From Legionella nautarum (lineage in GTDB: Bacteria > Pseudomonadota > Gammaproteobacteria > Legionellales > Legionellaceae): 64,000 nt of DNA. Below are positions 1 through 7,388 of this stretch, in pieces (positions within the stretch are counted from its first letter, which is position 1; each line of letters starts with the position of its first letter). The stretch spans positions 538,686-602,685 of the forward strand of contig NZ_LNYO01000013.1 of NCBI RefSeq assembly GCF_001467895.1, written 5' to 3'. The notes under the pieces are model-generated. The model saw only the letters and a list, made by a program, of their open reading frames with translations, ran no database searches and was not told where the DNA came from. Both the position numbers and the translations under genes were made by a program.

Positions 1-243
1 GATGGGACCGATATTAACAAAATAGTTTTCTTGATTTGCGGGGTGATCGATAGTTATAGGTTCTTTGATGAAAGATGATAATTTAAATTTTAATTGCAAT
101 GCATTATTTTCATGTGGAAAGGCGCCAACATAAAGCATATAAACCGGTTTACCATCGACAGTCACTCGCTTAAGGGCGACATCAGCGGCATGGGTATTGA
201 TTAAAGAAAATAGTGTTAATAGATAAAACGCAATTTTTCGCAT
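1..243 (-). CDS. exported SPOR-like protein, 3' end beyond window
   Basis: The reading frame is open from an ATG at 243 to the window edge, giving 81 residues without a stop. It begins with a basic residue pair and a hydrophobic stretch, then THAADV, which looks like a signal peptide cleaved near residue 20. The remainder reads as one SPOR-like unit: a VGAF core, a central LKFKLSS helix, and a closing YFVNIGPI strand, the pattern SPOR domains use to bind denuded peptidoglycan glycan. An in-frame ATG six codons upstream (261) is also possible; neither start has a clear ribosome binding site. The SPOR assignment is by pattern only and the C-terminal part cannot be seen. Confidence 0.55.
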   Translation of the reverse strand, partial: MRKIAFYLLTLFSLINTHAADVALKRVTVDGKPVYMLYVGAFPHENNALQLKFKLSSFIKEPITIDHPANQENYFVNIGPI

Positions 244-261
244 TAAACAACCGTTAATCAT

Positions 262-857
262 TTATCAACATTAAAGAGCGTACAACATCATAACTAAATT
301 TCTGAAGATACCCTAGTGTTTTCTTACCCTCTTATCAGCAAGCCACTTGCAAAGTTTGGGATGAAACCAACCTTTTTTCTACATATCTGATTTAATTATT
401 CGAAGCCTCTAGAGGCTGCCCAGGTTATTGGCGGGCAAAAGAATTAGAATGCGAGTCACAAGCTTACGTTTTTAAAATCCTCCACCAATCTTATTGATTA
501 GTGAAAAAGTGAGTTATTGGTAGTAAGCGAAATTGATTGTTTTAGGCCTGAAGAACATACAAAAACAGCCTCTCTGAACTAAATTTTGATAATAAAAATA
601 TCTATTCGCCTATTAATTTGCGCAATAAAAAACCAATAATAAAATTATTTCTGATGATATTCTATTCGCTTCTTTCCGGTGTTTAACATGCTGAAAATAT
701 ACTATATTTAAACTGTTGATATTTTAATAGAGTTTTTATCAAGCTTTCATTATTTATTTGGGGAACTTGTTGGTTTAACAGGAGGATGTTTACTTGTTAA
801 TTGTTATCAATTTAAGTTCTTTGACCATCGGCGGGCATAATTAATCAAGGAGTGATT
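262..857. other. AT-rich intergenic region without a convincing gene
   Basis: About 600 bases with no open frame that has both a plausible start and coding-like sequence. It holds a perfect 14-base palindrome (AGCCTCTAGAGGCT, 404-417) that could be an operator. The promoter and leader of the downstream DUF3309 gene must lie in its right part, which ends in an AAGGAG ribosome binding site at about 848-853. No tRNA, terminator or mobile-element end was seen. Confidence 0.5.
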
Positions 858-1013
858 ATGTTAAGTACCATTCTCATAATACTTTTAATTTTAGTTCTTA
901 TTGGGGGCCTCCCTAGATGGAGCTACAGTAAAAATTGGGGCTATGGTCCTAGTGGATTAATTGGTTTAATATTAGTAATATTACTCATTTTGATTTTGCT
1001 TGGAAGAGTTTAA
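858..1013 (+). CDS. DUF3309-family small membrane protein (51 aa)
   Basis: A 51-residue protein starts at an ATG preceded by AAGGAG at good spacing. The sequence is two hydrophobic segments (residues 2-17 and 34-50) around a short polar hinge with PRWSYSKNWGYGPSG. The order of a Leu/Ile-rich N-terminus, a P-W-Y-S motif, WGYGPSG and a closing LLLGR matches what I remember of the DUF3309 family of tiny proteobacterial membrane proteins. Function is unknown in the family. It stands alone on the plus strand opposite a minus-strand cluster of other small membrane proteins. Confidence 0.8.
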   Translation: MLSTILIILLILVLIGGLPRWSYSKNWGYGPSGLIGLILVILLILILLGRV

Positions 1014-1108
1014 CTTGTATTGTCCTTCAGTATTTGATAGATAATGGACTGTTGTTTATACTATTTCCACCCTAAAGTGATTAATGAAAATATTTGCCAA
1101 AAAGCTCT

Positions 1109-1166
1109 AAAAATCCTTACAAGTAGAAAACCCATGAAGCTGCAGCTTTATGGGTTTTCTACTTGT
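1109..1166 (-). terminator. rho-independent terminator of the 213-aa membrane protein gene
   Basis: A 48-base palindrome (1119-1166) has 17-base arms (left arm ACAAGTAGAAAACCCAT) plus a further self-complementary centre AAGCTGCAGCTT; only the pair 1136/1149 fails to match. On the minus strand it begins two bases after the stop codon of the upstream gene and is followed by five T (1113-1109). The plus-strand side has no T run, so it mainly serves the minus-strand gene. Confidence 0.8.
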
Positions 1167-1167
1167 G

Positions 1168-1809
1168 TTATGCGGATGTAGAGCGATTACTGTTTGGCAT
1201 AGCTGTGCATTTTTTCTTGCAAGCCATTCCCCAACAAGCCCCTATACAACAAGATAATGCTCCAATGAAGAAAAGAATAAAGAGTAGCCAGGAGCTTCCT
1301 ATTAAAGTGGTAGGGGTAATTTTTACCTTCGAGTGAGCTTCGGTAGGTTCATTCTTGGAAATAGTGTTGGTATTGGGTTTTATTTCGACTGGTTGAGATA
1401 ATGCGTTTGTAATTTCTACATTAGGGGATAAGGCTTTGACATAAGAAGAGGTATAATGAGAAAAAGGAAGCCACATAATGGCGCTTAATACTAAAGCCAT
1501 GCTCCAGGTTAGAAAGCCATAAATAATACCCCCGTGGCAATGATTGTAGTGAAACCGCCCCAAATAACCAGATACAAAGCCTGCAGCCACAAAAGCAGCA
1601 ATGGTGCCTACCAGGAACCCAAGGAAACCTCCAATTGCAATGGTAGTAACACCAGCAGATGAAGAGTTATAAGCACTTAAACTGATTGCCATGCCATAAA
1701 TCTGCAATAAGAAGCTCAATCCTAATCCAATAAATGCACCGGCAAAAACAGCAGACCAACAGATATGAGAAATAGATTTTGATTTTACTGCATCATATTG
1801 ATTATCCAT
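1168..1809 (-). CDS. four-helix membrane protein of unknown function
   Basis: 213 residues with likely membrane helices near 17-40, 55-82, 95-118 and 172-196. The first half (SAVFAGAFIGLGLSFLLQ, then IGGFLGFLVGTIAAFVAAGF and HGGIIYGFLTWSMALVLSA) has the Gly/Ala-rich helix pattern of small multi-pass proteins often labelled PhnA-like or YrzE-like. A polar Thr/Asn/Pro-rich loop of about 45 residues separates helices 3 and 4, and the tail has CCIGACWGMACKKKC. The ribosome binding site AAAGGA lies over the stop codon of a 25-codon gene just upstream, so the two are probably translationally coupled. No enzymatic motif is visible. Confidence 0.7.
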   Translation of the reverse strand: MDNQYDAVKSKSISHICWSAVFAGAFIGLGLSFLLQIYGMAISLSAYNSSSAGVTTIAIGGFLGFLVGTIAAFVAAGFVSGYLGRFHYNHCHGGIIYGFLTWSMALVLSAIMWLPFSHYTSSYVKALSPNVEITNALSQPVEIKPNTNTISKNEPTEAHSKVKITPTTLIGSSWLLFILFFIGALSCCIGACWGMACKKKCTAMPNSNRSTSA

Positions 1810-1822
1810 ACTTAAGATCCTT

Positions 1823-1900
1823 TTAAAGATGAGAAAGCAGCCAGATTAAAACCAAAATACTAATTGGAATTCCTAATAACCATCCAATAATATAGCCCAT
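1823..1900 (-). CDS. 25-residue membrane microprotein
   Basis: A 25-codon frame starts at an ATG 5 bases after AAGGGGA, a good ribosome binding site. The product, MGYIIGWLLGIPISILVLIW followed by LLSHL, is a single hydrophobic helix with a conserved-looking GWLLGIP turn. Its stop codon sits 13 bases before the start of the 213-residue membrane protein, and its last bases run into that gene's ribosome binding site. This suggests a real, coupled gene rather than chance. It is too short for most gene finders, and its function is unknown. Confidence 0.55.
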   Translation of the reverse strand: MGYIIGWLLGIPISILVLIWLLSHL

Positions 1901-1940
1901 GATCGTCCCCTTACTTTTTCTTTAAAAACAGAGAGGTCTT

Positions 1941-1978
1941 AAAAAAAAAGAAGAGCTTGCTCACTGGAGCAAGCTCTT
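1941..1978 (-). terminator. rho-independent terminator of the 86-aa exported protein gene
   Basis: A perfect 12-base stem (AAGAGCTTGCTC, 1951-1962, with its complement at 1967-1978) has a four-base ACTG loop and nine T on the minus strand (1949-1941). It lies five bases after the stop codon of the gene at 1984-2244. Confidence 0.92.
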
Positions 1979-1983
1979 TATAA

Positions 1984-2244
1984 TTAATTTGAAACTTCAC
2001 ATGTAATTTTTGTGCAATCTCTGCAATTTTGCGCAGCTAAGCTAAATGCATTCGCTGCAGAGCTTTTATTGTTAGCCATATTGTTGTCAGCAGCTTTTTC
2101 AGTATCTGTGCTAGCGCTGCTTGCGTTTGTAGTGCAACTCCATTGAGGCTTATTAACATCGGTAGGCGCATTGGAGGATGAACTTGAAGCGAAACTTAAA
2201 GAGGTTAATAATCCTAAACCAATTCCAATAATTATTTTATTCAT
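1984..2244 (-). CDS. small exported Ser/Asn/Ala-rich protein with four cysteines
   Basis: 86 residues. The N-terminus (MNKIIIGIGLGLLTSLSFAS) is a typical Sec signal peptide with cleavage predicted near residue 19-20. The mature part is a low-complexity Ser/Ala/Asn segment with a polar middle and four Cys (one in WSCTT, and three in NCRDCTKITC near the end), which fits a small periplasmic or secreted protein with two disulfides. It has its own strong terminator. I do not recognise the family. Confidence 0.65.
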   Translation of the reverse strand: MNKIIIGIGLGLLTSLSFASSSSSNAPTDVNKPQWSCTTNASSASTDTEKAADNNMANNKSSAANAFSLAAQNCRDCTKITCEVSN

Positions 2245-2571
2245 GATAAATTCCTTTTGGTAATGAGTTACTGATTTATCCTATTCCATAGGACCATTTA
2301 TATTAAAGTACATATTCAGTAGAAAATCTAATTATTAGCTTCAAATTGTTTTTATATAATTAATAATCCTCCCAATTATCCATTCGTTGGGCCTGGTTAG
2401 TAAATTATTAACTAATAGTTGTTCTTGCTACGGAGCCTATACCAAGGTTCTTCTATCATAAGCCTCTATGCGATATATCATAGTTACTACTTAGTGGAAG
2501 ATGCTGTGCTGTTAGTGGGTTAGTGACCCCATAATTGGGAAAAACTCGGTAAACGTAACTTATTGATTTAA
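2245..2571. other. intergenic region between small exported protein and tRNA-Met
   Basis: About 330 bases with no supportable gene. It must contain the promoter of the minus-strand gene ending at 2244; AAAGGAAT is that gene's likely ribosome binding site just upstream of its ATG. No hairpin followed by a T run was found directly downstream of the tRNA. Confidence 0.45.
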
Positions 2572-2648
2572 TGGTGGCTACGGGTGGACTCGAACCACCG
2601 ACCTCAGCATTATGAGTGCCGCGCTCTAACCGGCTGAGCTACGTAGCC
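2572..2648 (-). tRNA. tRNA-Met (anticodon CAU, elongator type)
   Basis: The minus strand folds as a 77-base tRNA. The acceptor stem GGCTACG pairs with CGTAGCC, the D arm contains AGCTCAGCCGGTTAGAGC, the anticodon loop is CTCATAA, and the T arm has GGTTCGAGTCC. The CCA end is encoded (2574-2572). Overall sequence closely resembles the Escherichia coli elongator tRNA-Met rather than the initiator, whose acceptor begins with an unpaired C. A strong promoter lies just upstream. Confidence 0.95.
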
Positions 2649-2661
2649 ACAAGAGGTCGTG

Positions 2662-2690
2662 ATTTTGTCGTTTAATGGGATTGATGTCAA
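2662..2690 (-). promoter_or_regulatory. sigma-70 promoter for tRNA-Met
   Basis: On the minus strand a consensus TTGACA (2690-2685) is followed after 17 bases by CAAAAT (2667-2662, 4 of 6 matches). Transcription would start about 7-8 bases before the mature tRNA 5' end at 2648. Confidence 0.7.
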
Positions 2691-2764
2691 GAGTACTAAG
2701 CTAATATTTTTTCAGAAAGTTTTTATTTTTCTTGTTCTTCTTAATATAGGTTTGGCTTTGGTTC

Positions 2765-2802
2765 AAAAAAATTAATAAATGTTGGGACAAGGCCCAACAT
2801 TT
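2765..2802 (-). terminator. terminator of the miaB-rluD-pgeF-htrA operon
   Basis: A 10-base stem (AAATGTTGGG, 2777-2786, with its complement 2793-2802) has a six-base loop. On the minus strand it is followed by ATTAA and then seven T (2771-2765). It lies about 47 bases after the htrA stop. It shares 13 bases (CAAGGCCCAACAT) with the hairpin at 7335-7361. Confidence 0.75.
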
Positions 2803-2849
2803 AAGGAAGAGGAGGGTAATCTTACCCGGCTACAAATAACCGGCTTTGT

Positions 2850-4247
2850 TTACACAATTAATAAGTAGAGCGCGCCAATACCACGCAATACCTGAACTAA
2901 CATCTGTTGTTTTTGCTGCTGAGCAACGGTCTGGAGTGATTTAACATTAGTCGTTTGTGTCTTGTTAGCTGCAATAATAATATCACCTGGCCTCAAACCA
3001 GCTCTCCAGCCGGCACTGTTCTCAGAAGCGCCTACTACCTGAACACCTACCACGTGACCATGTAAAGGAGAATCTTGCTCAAAATTCTTCAGCGCTAAAC
3101 CATATAAGAAAGGATTACTCGCTTGCAGCTTTTGCTCATGTTTCTTAACATCAGTGACAGAAGCATTTAAGGTGATCTCTTTACCATCACGCTGCAATAG
3201 AATTTTAGCATCACTACCTACACGTAAAAGCCCAACGGTCGATTTGACCTGTGTTGCCTCTGTTATCTTAGTGTTATTGATTTGAGTAATGATATCTCCA
3301 GGTTTTAAACCTGCTTTCTCAGCCGGAGAGTCTTGATTGACTTGAGCAACAAGAGCGCCCTTGAAATCTTCCGAATAACCCATTGCTTGAGCTAATTCAG
3401 GAGTAAGATGTTGAACGAAAATACCCATTAATCCACGATGGATAGAACCATATTTAACTAATTGTTGGGCAACATCTTTTGCCATATTAATAGGAATTGC
3501 AAAGCCAATACCGATATTACCACCATAAGGAGAAATGATAGCCGTATTAATTCCAATGAGTTCACCGGCTGCGTTGACAAGAGCGCCTCCAGAATTTCCT
3601 GGGTTAATTGCTGCGTCAGTTTGAATAAAATTCTCAACGCCTTCGATATTTAAATCACTGCGTTTGGTAGCACTAATGATTCCGAAGGTTGCTGTTTGGC
3701 TATTACCAAAGCTGTTCAGTCCAAAAGGATTACCGATAGCGACCACAAAATCGCCTACCTCAGCTTTATCTGAATCGCCAATGGGAAGGCTTTTAAGATT
3801 TTTTGCATCGATTTTTAAGACTGCAATATCGGTTTCGCTATCACCGCCAATCAGTTTTGCCTTCAAACGACGACCATCATTTAAGGTAACAGTAATGAGG
3901 TTGGCATTACGAATAACGTGATCATTAGTGATGATCACACCATTTTGTGGGTCAACAATTACACCTGAACCTATGCTTTGAAATTTTCTCGCTTTTTCAG
4001 GTACTTGGGGTTGCGGTTGTGCTTGTGCTTGTTGATCTTGCGAATCGGCATCATCGTCTTCAGCATTTGCGTTTGAGTTAGGTAAAACACCTTGTACCGC
4101 TACATTGACGATAGCCGGCATCGCATTTTTTAACACCGGTGCAAGAGTAGGGGGTACTGCTGCATTTTCCATGGGTACTGCAGATGCTGCGAAAGACAGC
4201 ATAGATAGCAATACAATTCTAATGAGAGTGTGGATTTTAAAAGCCAT
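2850..4247 (-). CDS. htrA: periplasmic serine protease DegP/HtrA
   Basis: 465 residues; degrades or refolds damaged envelope proteins in the periplasm. A signal peptide (MAFKIHTLIRIVLLSMLSFA) is followed by a Gln-rich linker (QAQAQPQPQVP) and a trypsin-like domain with the triad His in TNDHVIR, Asp in SETDIAVLKI and Ser in NPGNSGGALVN. Two PDZ domains follow, each with a GLKPGDII or GLRPGDII carboxylate-binding turn. The start at 4247 is chosen because an ORF running to 4346 would overlap pgeF deeply and put a long non-signal extension before the signal peptide; GGGGA stands upstream and the ATG lies one base after the pgeF stop. It is last in the miaB operon. Envelope proteases of this type are often CpxRA targets, and cpxRA lies about 50 kb away here. 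Confidence 0.95.
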   Translation of the reverse strand: MAFKIHTLIRIVLLSMLSFAASAVPMENAAVPPTLAPVLKNAMPAIVNVAVQGVLPNSNANAEDDDADSQDQQAQAQPQPQVPEKARKFQSIGSGVIVDPQNGVIITNDHVIRNANLITVTLNDGRRLKAKLIGGDSETDIAVLKIDAKNLKSLPIGDSDKAEVGDFVVAIGNPFGLNSFGNSQTATFGIISATKRSDLNIEGVENFIQTDAAINPGNSGGALVNAAGELIGINTAIISPYGGNIGIGFAIPINMAKDVAQQLVKYGSIHRGLMGIFVQHLTPELAQAMGYSEDFKGALVAQVNQDSPAEKAGLKPGDIITQINNTKITEATQVKSTVGLLRVGSDAKILLQRDGKEITLNASVTDVKKHEQKLQASNPFLYGLALKNFEQDSPLHGHVVGVQVVGASENSAGWRAGLRPGDIIIAANKTQTTNVKSLQTVAQQQKQQMLVQVLRGIGALYLLIV

Positions 4248-4248
4248 A

Positions 4249-4989
4249 TTAGTTTTCCCCATTGATTTTGTTGAGCCAAATGAGAGTAGCCATTCTACCT
4301 GTTTGCGCCTCGCGGCGATAGGAATAAAAGGCATTTTCTTGCTCAAAAGTACATATTTTTGATTGATACACAGCTAAAATGCCTAGCGAGTTGAGAACTA
4401 ACTCAGCTAGCAGTGACAAATTAGCAAGCCATTTTTCTCCTTTTGGCTGGAATCCTTTGGATGCAAAAGAATAACGATTTTGATAAGCATCCAACACCTC
4501 ACCACCGACCTCATAACAGGATTGACAAATTGCAGGACCAATCCAGGCCATGAGTTGTTCAGGAGAACTTTGCATCTTATTCAGCGTATTTTCAATCACG
4601 CCATTAACTAAACCGCGCCAACCGGAGTGGATAGCCGCGATTTCAGTACCCTGCCTGTTACAGAGCATAATTGGTAAACAATCAGCCGTCATGATTACCA
4701 GTGGATGAGCCGTCGAACGAGTTACGGCAGCATCTGCTTTGCGATTTTGATCTTCTTCGACAACAACGCAGTGATTGGAGTGAATTTGTTCTAACCATTC
4801 AGGTTCTTTGGCAAGCTTGAGCCTAGCGACAAGATTTTGGCGATTGGCCTGTACTGCGATTTCATCATCACCTACATGAAGACCTAGGTTATTCGCATCA
4901 TAAGGTGCTTGACTGAGACCAGGAGTTTTCATTGTTGTCAGGGCAGAGACATTAGGAGGCGCAGGCCAATTAGCATATAGGTTAGTCAC
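4249..4989 (-). CDS. pgeF: YfiH/PgeF-family purine nucleoside phosphorylase or peptidoglycan editing factor
   Basis: 246 residues from a GTG start. Family members (YfiH, YlmD, LACC1) are multicopper-oxidase-like in name but act on purine nucleosides, and in E. coli the gene prevents misincorporation of L-Ser into peptidoglycan. Visible family motifs are NLGLHVGDD near the N-terminus, the His in AIHSGWRG, WIGPAICQSCYEVG with the catalytic Cys, and the C-terminal FYSYRREAQTGRMATLIWL. The GTG at 4989 overlaps the rluD stop by 8 bases and gives a length close to the usual 240-245. A longer ATG start at 5046 would lie far inside rluD and has no family counterpart. Confidence 0.9.
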   Translation of the reverse strand: MTNLYANWPAPPNVSALTTMKTPGLSQAPYDANNLGLHVGDDEIAVQANRQNLVARLKLAKEPEWLEQIHSNHCVVVEEDQNRKADAAVTRSTAHPLVIMTADCLPIMLCNRQGTEIAAIHSGWRGLVNGVIENTLNKMQSSPEQLMAWIGPAICQSCYEVGGEVLDAYQNRYSFASKGFQPKGEKWLANLSLLAELVLNSLGILAVYQSKICTFEQENAFYSYRREAQTGRMATLIWLNKINGEN

Positions 4990-5935
4990 TATGATTATCC
5001 AAAGCTTGTATAAGGGATTGGAAATCATCCGGCAAATTGGCTTCAAATGTCAATGTTTCTTCAGATTCCGGATGAGCAAAGGATAATCGCCAAGCATGCA
5101 AAGCTTGTCGTTGAAATTGTTTAAATAAATCTCTTAATTCCTCGGTCGCATCAACAGGAAAGCGCATTCTACCGCCATAAAGCGGATCGCCGACAACGGG
5201 ATGATTGATATGCGCCATATGAACACGGATTTGATGTGTGCGACCAGTCATCAGTTGTACATTAAGAAGAGTAAAATCATGGTACTGTTTGCGAATCGTA
5301 TATAAAGTGATTGCTTCTCTTCCTTGTGCGCAGACAGCCATTTTTAAACGATTTCTTGGATGCCTCCCATAAAAGGTATTGATTTCACCCCCAGAGATTA
5401 AATGACCTTGAACAAGCGTTAAATAGTTACGTTGTATTTCACGCGCTTGCATTTGGCGAATAAGATTGGTGTGGGCGGTTAAGGTTTTAGCAATCACCAG
5501 TAAACCTGTTGTGTCTTTATCCAATCTGTGGATGATTCCTGCCCGTGGCAAATGTTGTAGGCTAGGAGCATGATGAAGTAGGGCATTGACTAACGTGTGT
5601 TCACGATTACCTGCTCCTGGATGGACAACAAGGCCTGCAGGTTTATTGACCACTAAAACTTGCTCGTCTTCATAAATAATATTCAAGGGAATTGCTTCAG
5701 GAAGATACGAATCTCCAGAGTCGTTGAAATCTACCTTTAGTTCAATTTCTTCGCCACCCATTACCTTATCTTTGGGCTTAGCTGATCTATGATTGAAAGT
5801 GATAGCGCCTTCTTTTAGCCATGCACTTAGTTGGGAACGAGAGTAATCAGGAAATAATTGCGCGAGCACCACATCTAGCCTTTGGCCATGATATTCGCGC
5901 GGGATAATGATTTGTTTCGAAATAGTATCAGTCAT
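4982..5935 (-). CDS. rluD: 23S rRNA pseudouridine synthase RluD
   Basis: 317 residues. RluD makes the pseudouridines at 1911, 1915 and 1917 in helix 69 of 23S rRNA. An N-terminal S4 RNA-binding domain (GQRLDVVLAQLFPDYSRSQL) precedes the RluA-type catalytic domain with the signature HRLDKDTTGLLVIAKT, whose Asp is the nucleophile, and the later RTHQIRVHMAH and HPVVGDPLYGG motifs. Its ATG lies one base after the miaB stop, and its stop is inside the start of pgeF. rluD next to pgeF is a widely conserved pair. RluC would be the alternative, but the neighbour gene favours RluD. Confidence 0.93.
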   Translation of the reverse strand: MTDTISKQIIIPREYHGQRLDVVLAQLFPDYSRSQLSAWLKEGAITFNHRSAKPKDKVMGGEEIELKVDFNDSGDSYLPEAIPLNIIYEDEQVLVVNKPAGLVVHPGAGNREHTLVNALLHHAPSLQHLPRAGIIHRLDKDTTGLLVIAKTLTAHTNLIRQMQAREIQRNYLTLVQGHLISGGEINTFYGRHPRNRLKMAVCAQGREAITLYTIRKQYHDFTLLNVQLMTGRTHQIRVHMAHINHPVVGDPLYGGRMRFPVDATEELRDLFKQFQRQALHAWRLSFAHPESEETLTFEANLPDDFQSLIQALDNHSD

Positions 5936-5936
5936 A

Positions 5937-7280
5937 TCAAGCTGTGATTAATTCATCCTCAGTTAATCTGCCACGCAGAGAATTAGGTAAGGATTCGTTA
6001 ATATGAACCTCCACAAATTGGCCAATCAGCGAATGGGGACCATCAAAATTGACTACACGATTACATTCAGTACGACCGGATAATTGCTGTGAATTTTTTT
6101 TCGACTTACCCGTAACTAAAATTCGCTGAGTGCTGCCCACCATGGATTGGCTATAGCGAGAGGCTTGCAAAAGCAGTCTGTTTTGTAAAATTTGTAGTCT
6201 TTGCTTTTTTACCTCCATGGGTGTTTCATCAGGTAAATTAGCAGCAGGTGTTCCGGGGCGTGCACTATAAATGAAGCTGAACGAGGTATCAAAGCCCATT
6301 TCATGGACTAGATCCATAGTATCTTGAAAGTCTTGGTCAGTTTCGCCAGGAAATCCCACAATAATATCAGTTGAAAGACGAATATCCGGTCTTACTTTTC
6401 GCAATTTACGAATTTTAGATTTAAATTCCATTGCAGTATAACCACGTTTCATCATTGATAGAATTTTGTCTGAACCACTTTGTACTGGAAGATGAAGATG
6501 ATTTGCTAGTTTAGGTACTTCAGCATAAGCGTTAATTAAATTATCGGAGAAAGCGAGTGGGTGGGAAGTCGTAAAACGAATGCGCCCTATATTGTCTATA
6601 GCTGCTAAATATTGGATTAATAAAGCCAGATCAGCAATATCGCCATTATTCATAGTACCGCGATAATCATTAACGTTTTGACCGAGAAGATTAATTTCGC
6701 GCACACCCTGAGCAGCCAATTGGAAACATTCAGCCAATACATCATCAAAAGGACGGCTTATTTCTTCACCGCGGGTATAGGGAACGACGCAATAGCTGCA
6801 ATATTTACTACAACCTTCCATAATTGAGACAAAGGCAACCGGACCTTCAGCACGAGGCGCGGGTAGATGGTCAAATTTTTCAATTTCAGGAAAACTGATA
6901 TCAACTACGGGTTTTTTTGTATCTAAACGCTCATTAAGTAAGGCTGGTAGGCGATGAAGCGTTTGTGGACCGAAGACAAGATCCACAAAAGGCGCACGTT
7001 TGATGATATCTGCACCTTCCTGACTCGCGACACAACCACCGACACCGATGACAACATTGGGGTTGTTCTTTTTAAAGTCACGCCATTGCCCTAGTTGCGA
7101 AAACACTTTTTCCTGTGCTTTTTCGCGAATGGAGCAAGTATTTAATAAGATGACATCTGCTTCCTCGACCTTGTCTGTCTTTTCTAAGCCATGAGATTGC
7201 AATAATACTTCAGCCATTTTGGATGAGTCGTATTCGTTCATCTGGCAGCCATTTGTTTTGATAAAGAGTTTTTTTGCCAT
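5937..7280 (-). CDS. miaB: tRNA-2-methylthio-N6-dimethylallyladenosine synthase MiaB
   Basis: 447 residues. This radical-SAM methylthiotransferase adds the 2-methylthio group to i6A37 of tRNAs reading UNN codons. The N-terminal MTTase domain carries the cluster cysteines in [22 protein letters not shown] and [11 protein letters not shown]. The radical-SAM domain has [15 protein letters not shown] (CxxxCxxC), and the C-terminus is a TRAM domain. It is first in the operon with rluD, pgeF and htrA. In many gammaproteobacteria miaB stands beside phoH-ybeY-corC, but here those genes are about 50 kb away. Confidence 0.96.
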   Translation of the reverse strand: MAKKLFIKTNGCQMNEYDSSKMAEVLLQSHGLEKTDKVEEADVILLNTCSIREKAQEKVFSQLGQWRDFKKNNPNVVIGVGGCVASQEGADIIKRAPFVDLVFGPQTLHRLPALLNERLDTKKPVVDISFPEIEKFDHLPAPRAEGPVAFVSIMEGCSKYCSYCVVPYTRGEEISRPFDDVLAECFQLAAQGVREINLLGQNVNDYRGTMNNGDIADLALLIQYLAAIDNIGRIRFTTSHPLAFSDNLINAYAEVPKLANHLHLPVQSGSDKILSMMKRGYTAMEFKSKIRKLRKVRPDIRLSTDIIVGFPGETDQDFQDTMDLVHEMGFDTSFSFIYSARPGTPAANLPDETPMEVKKQRLQILQNRLLLQASRYSQSMVGSTQRILVTGKSKKNSQQLSGRTECNRVVNFDGPHSLIGQFVEVHINESLPNSLRGRLTEDELITA

Positions 7281-7334
7281 AATTTTCTACTTCTAAAAAT
7301 CAACAATTGTTTATTTAGGAACTAAGTTCATGTG

Positions 7335-7361
7335 AAAAAAAGTTGAGGCAAGGCCCAACAT
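7335..7361 (-). terminator. terminator of the MFS transporter gene
   Basis: A short hairpin (GTTG-GG pairing with CC-CAAC, one A bulged, loop CAAGG) lies 28 bases after the MFS stop on the minus strand and is followed by seven T (7341-7335). The sequence is a sibling of the terminator at 2765-2802. Confidence 0.6.
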
Positions 7362-7388
7362 AGTCTTTTTAACTGAACTATTATTTTT

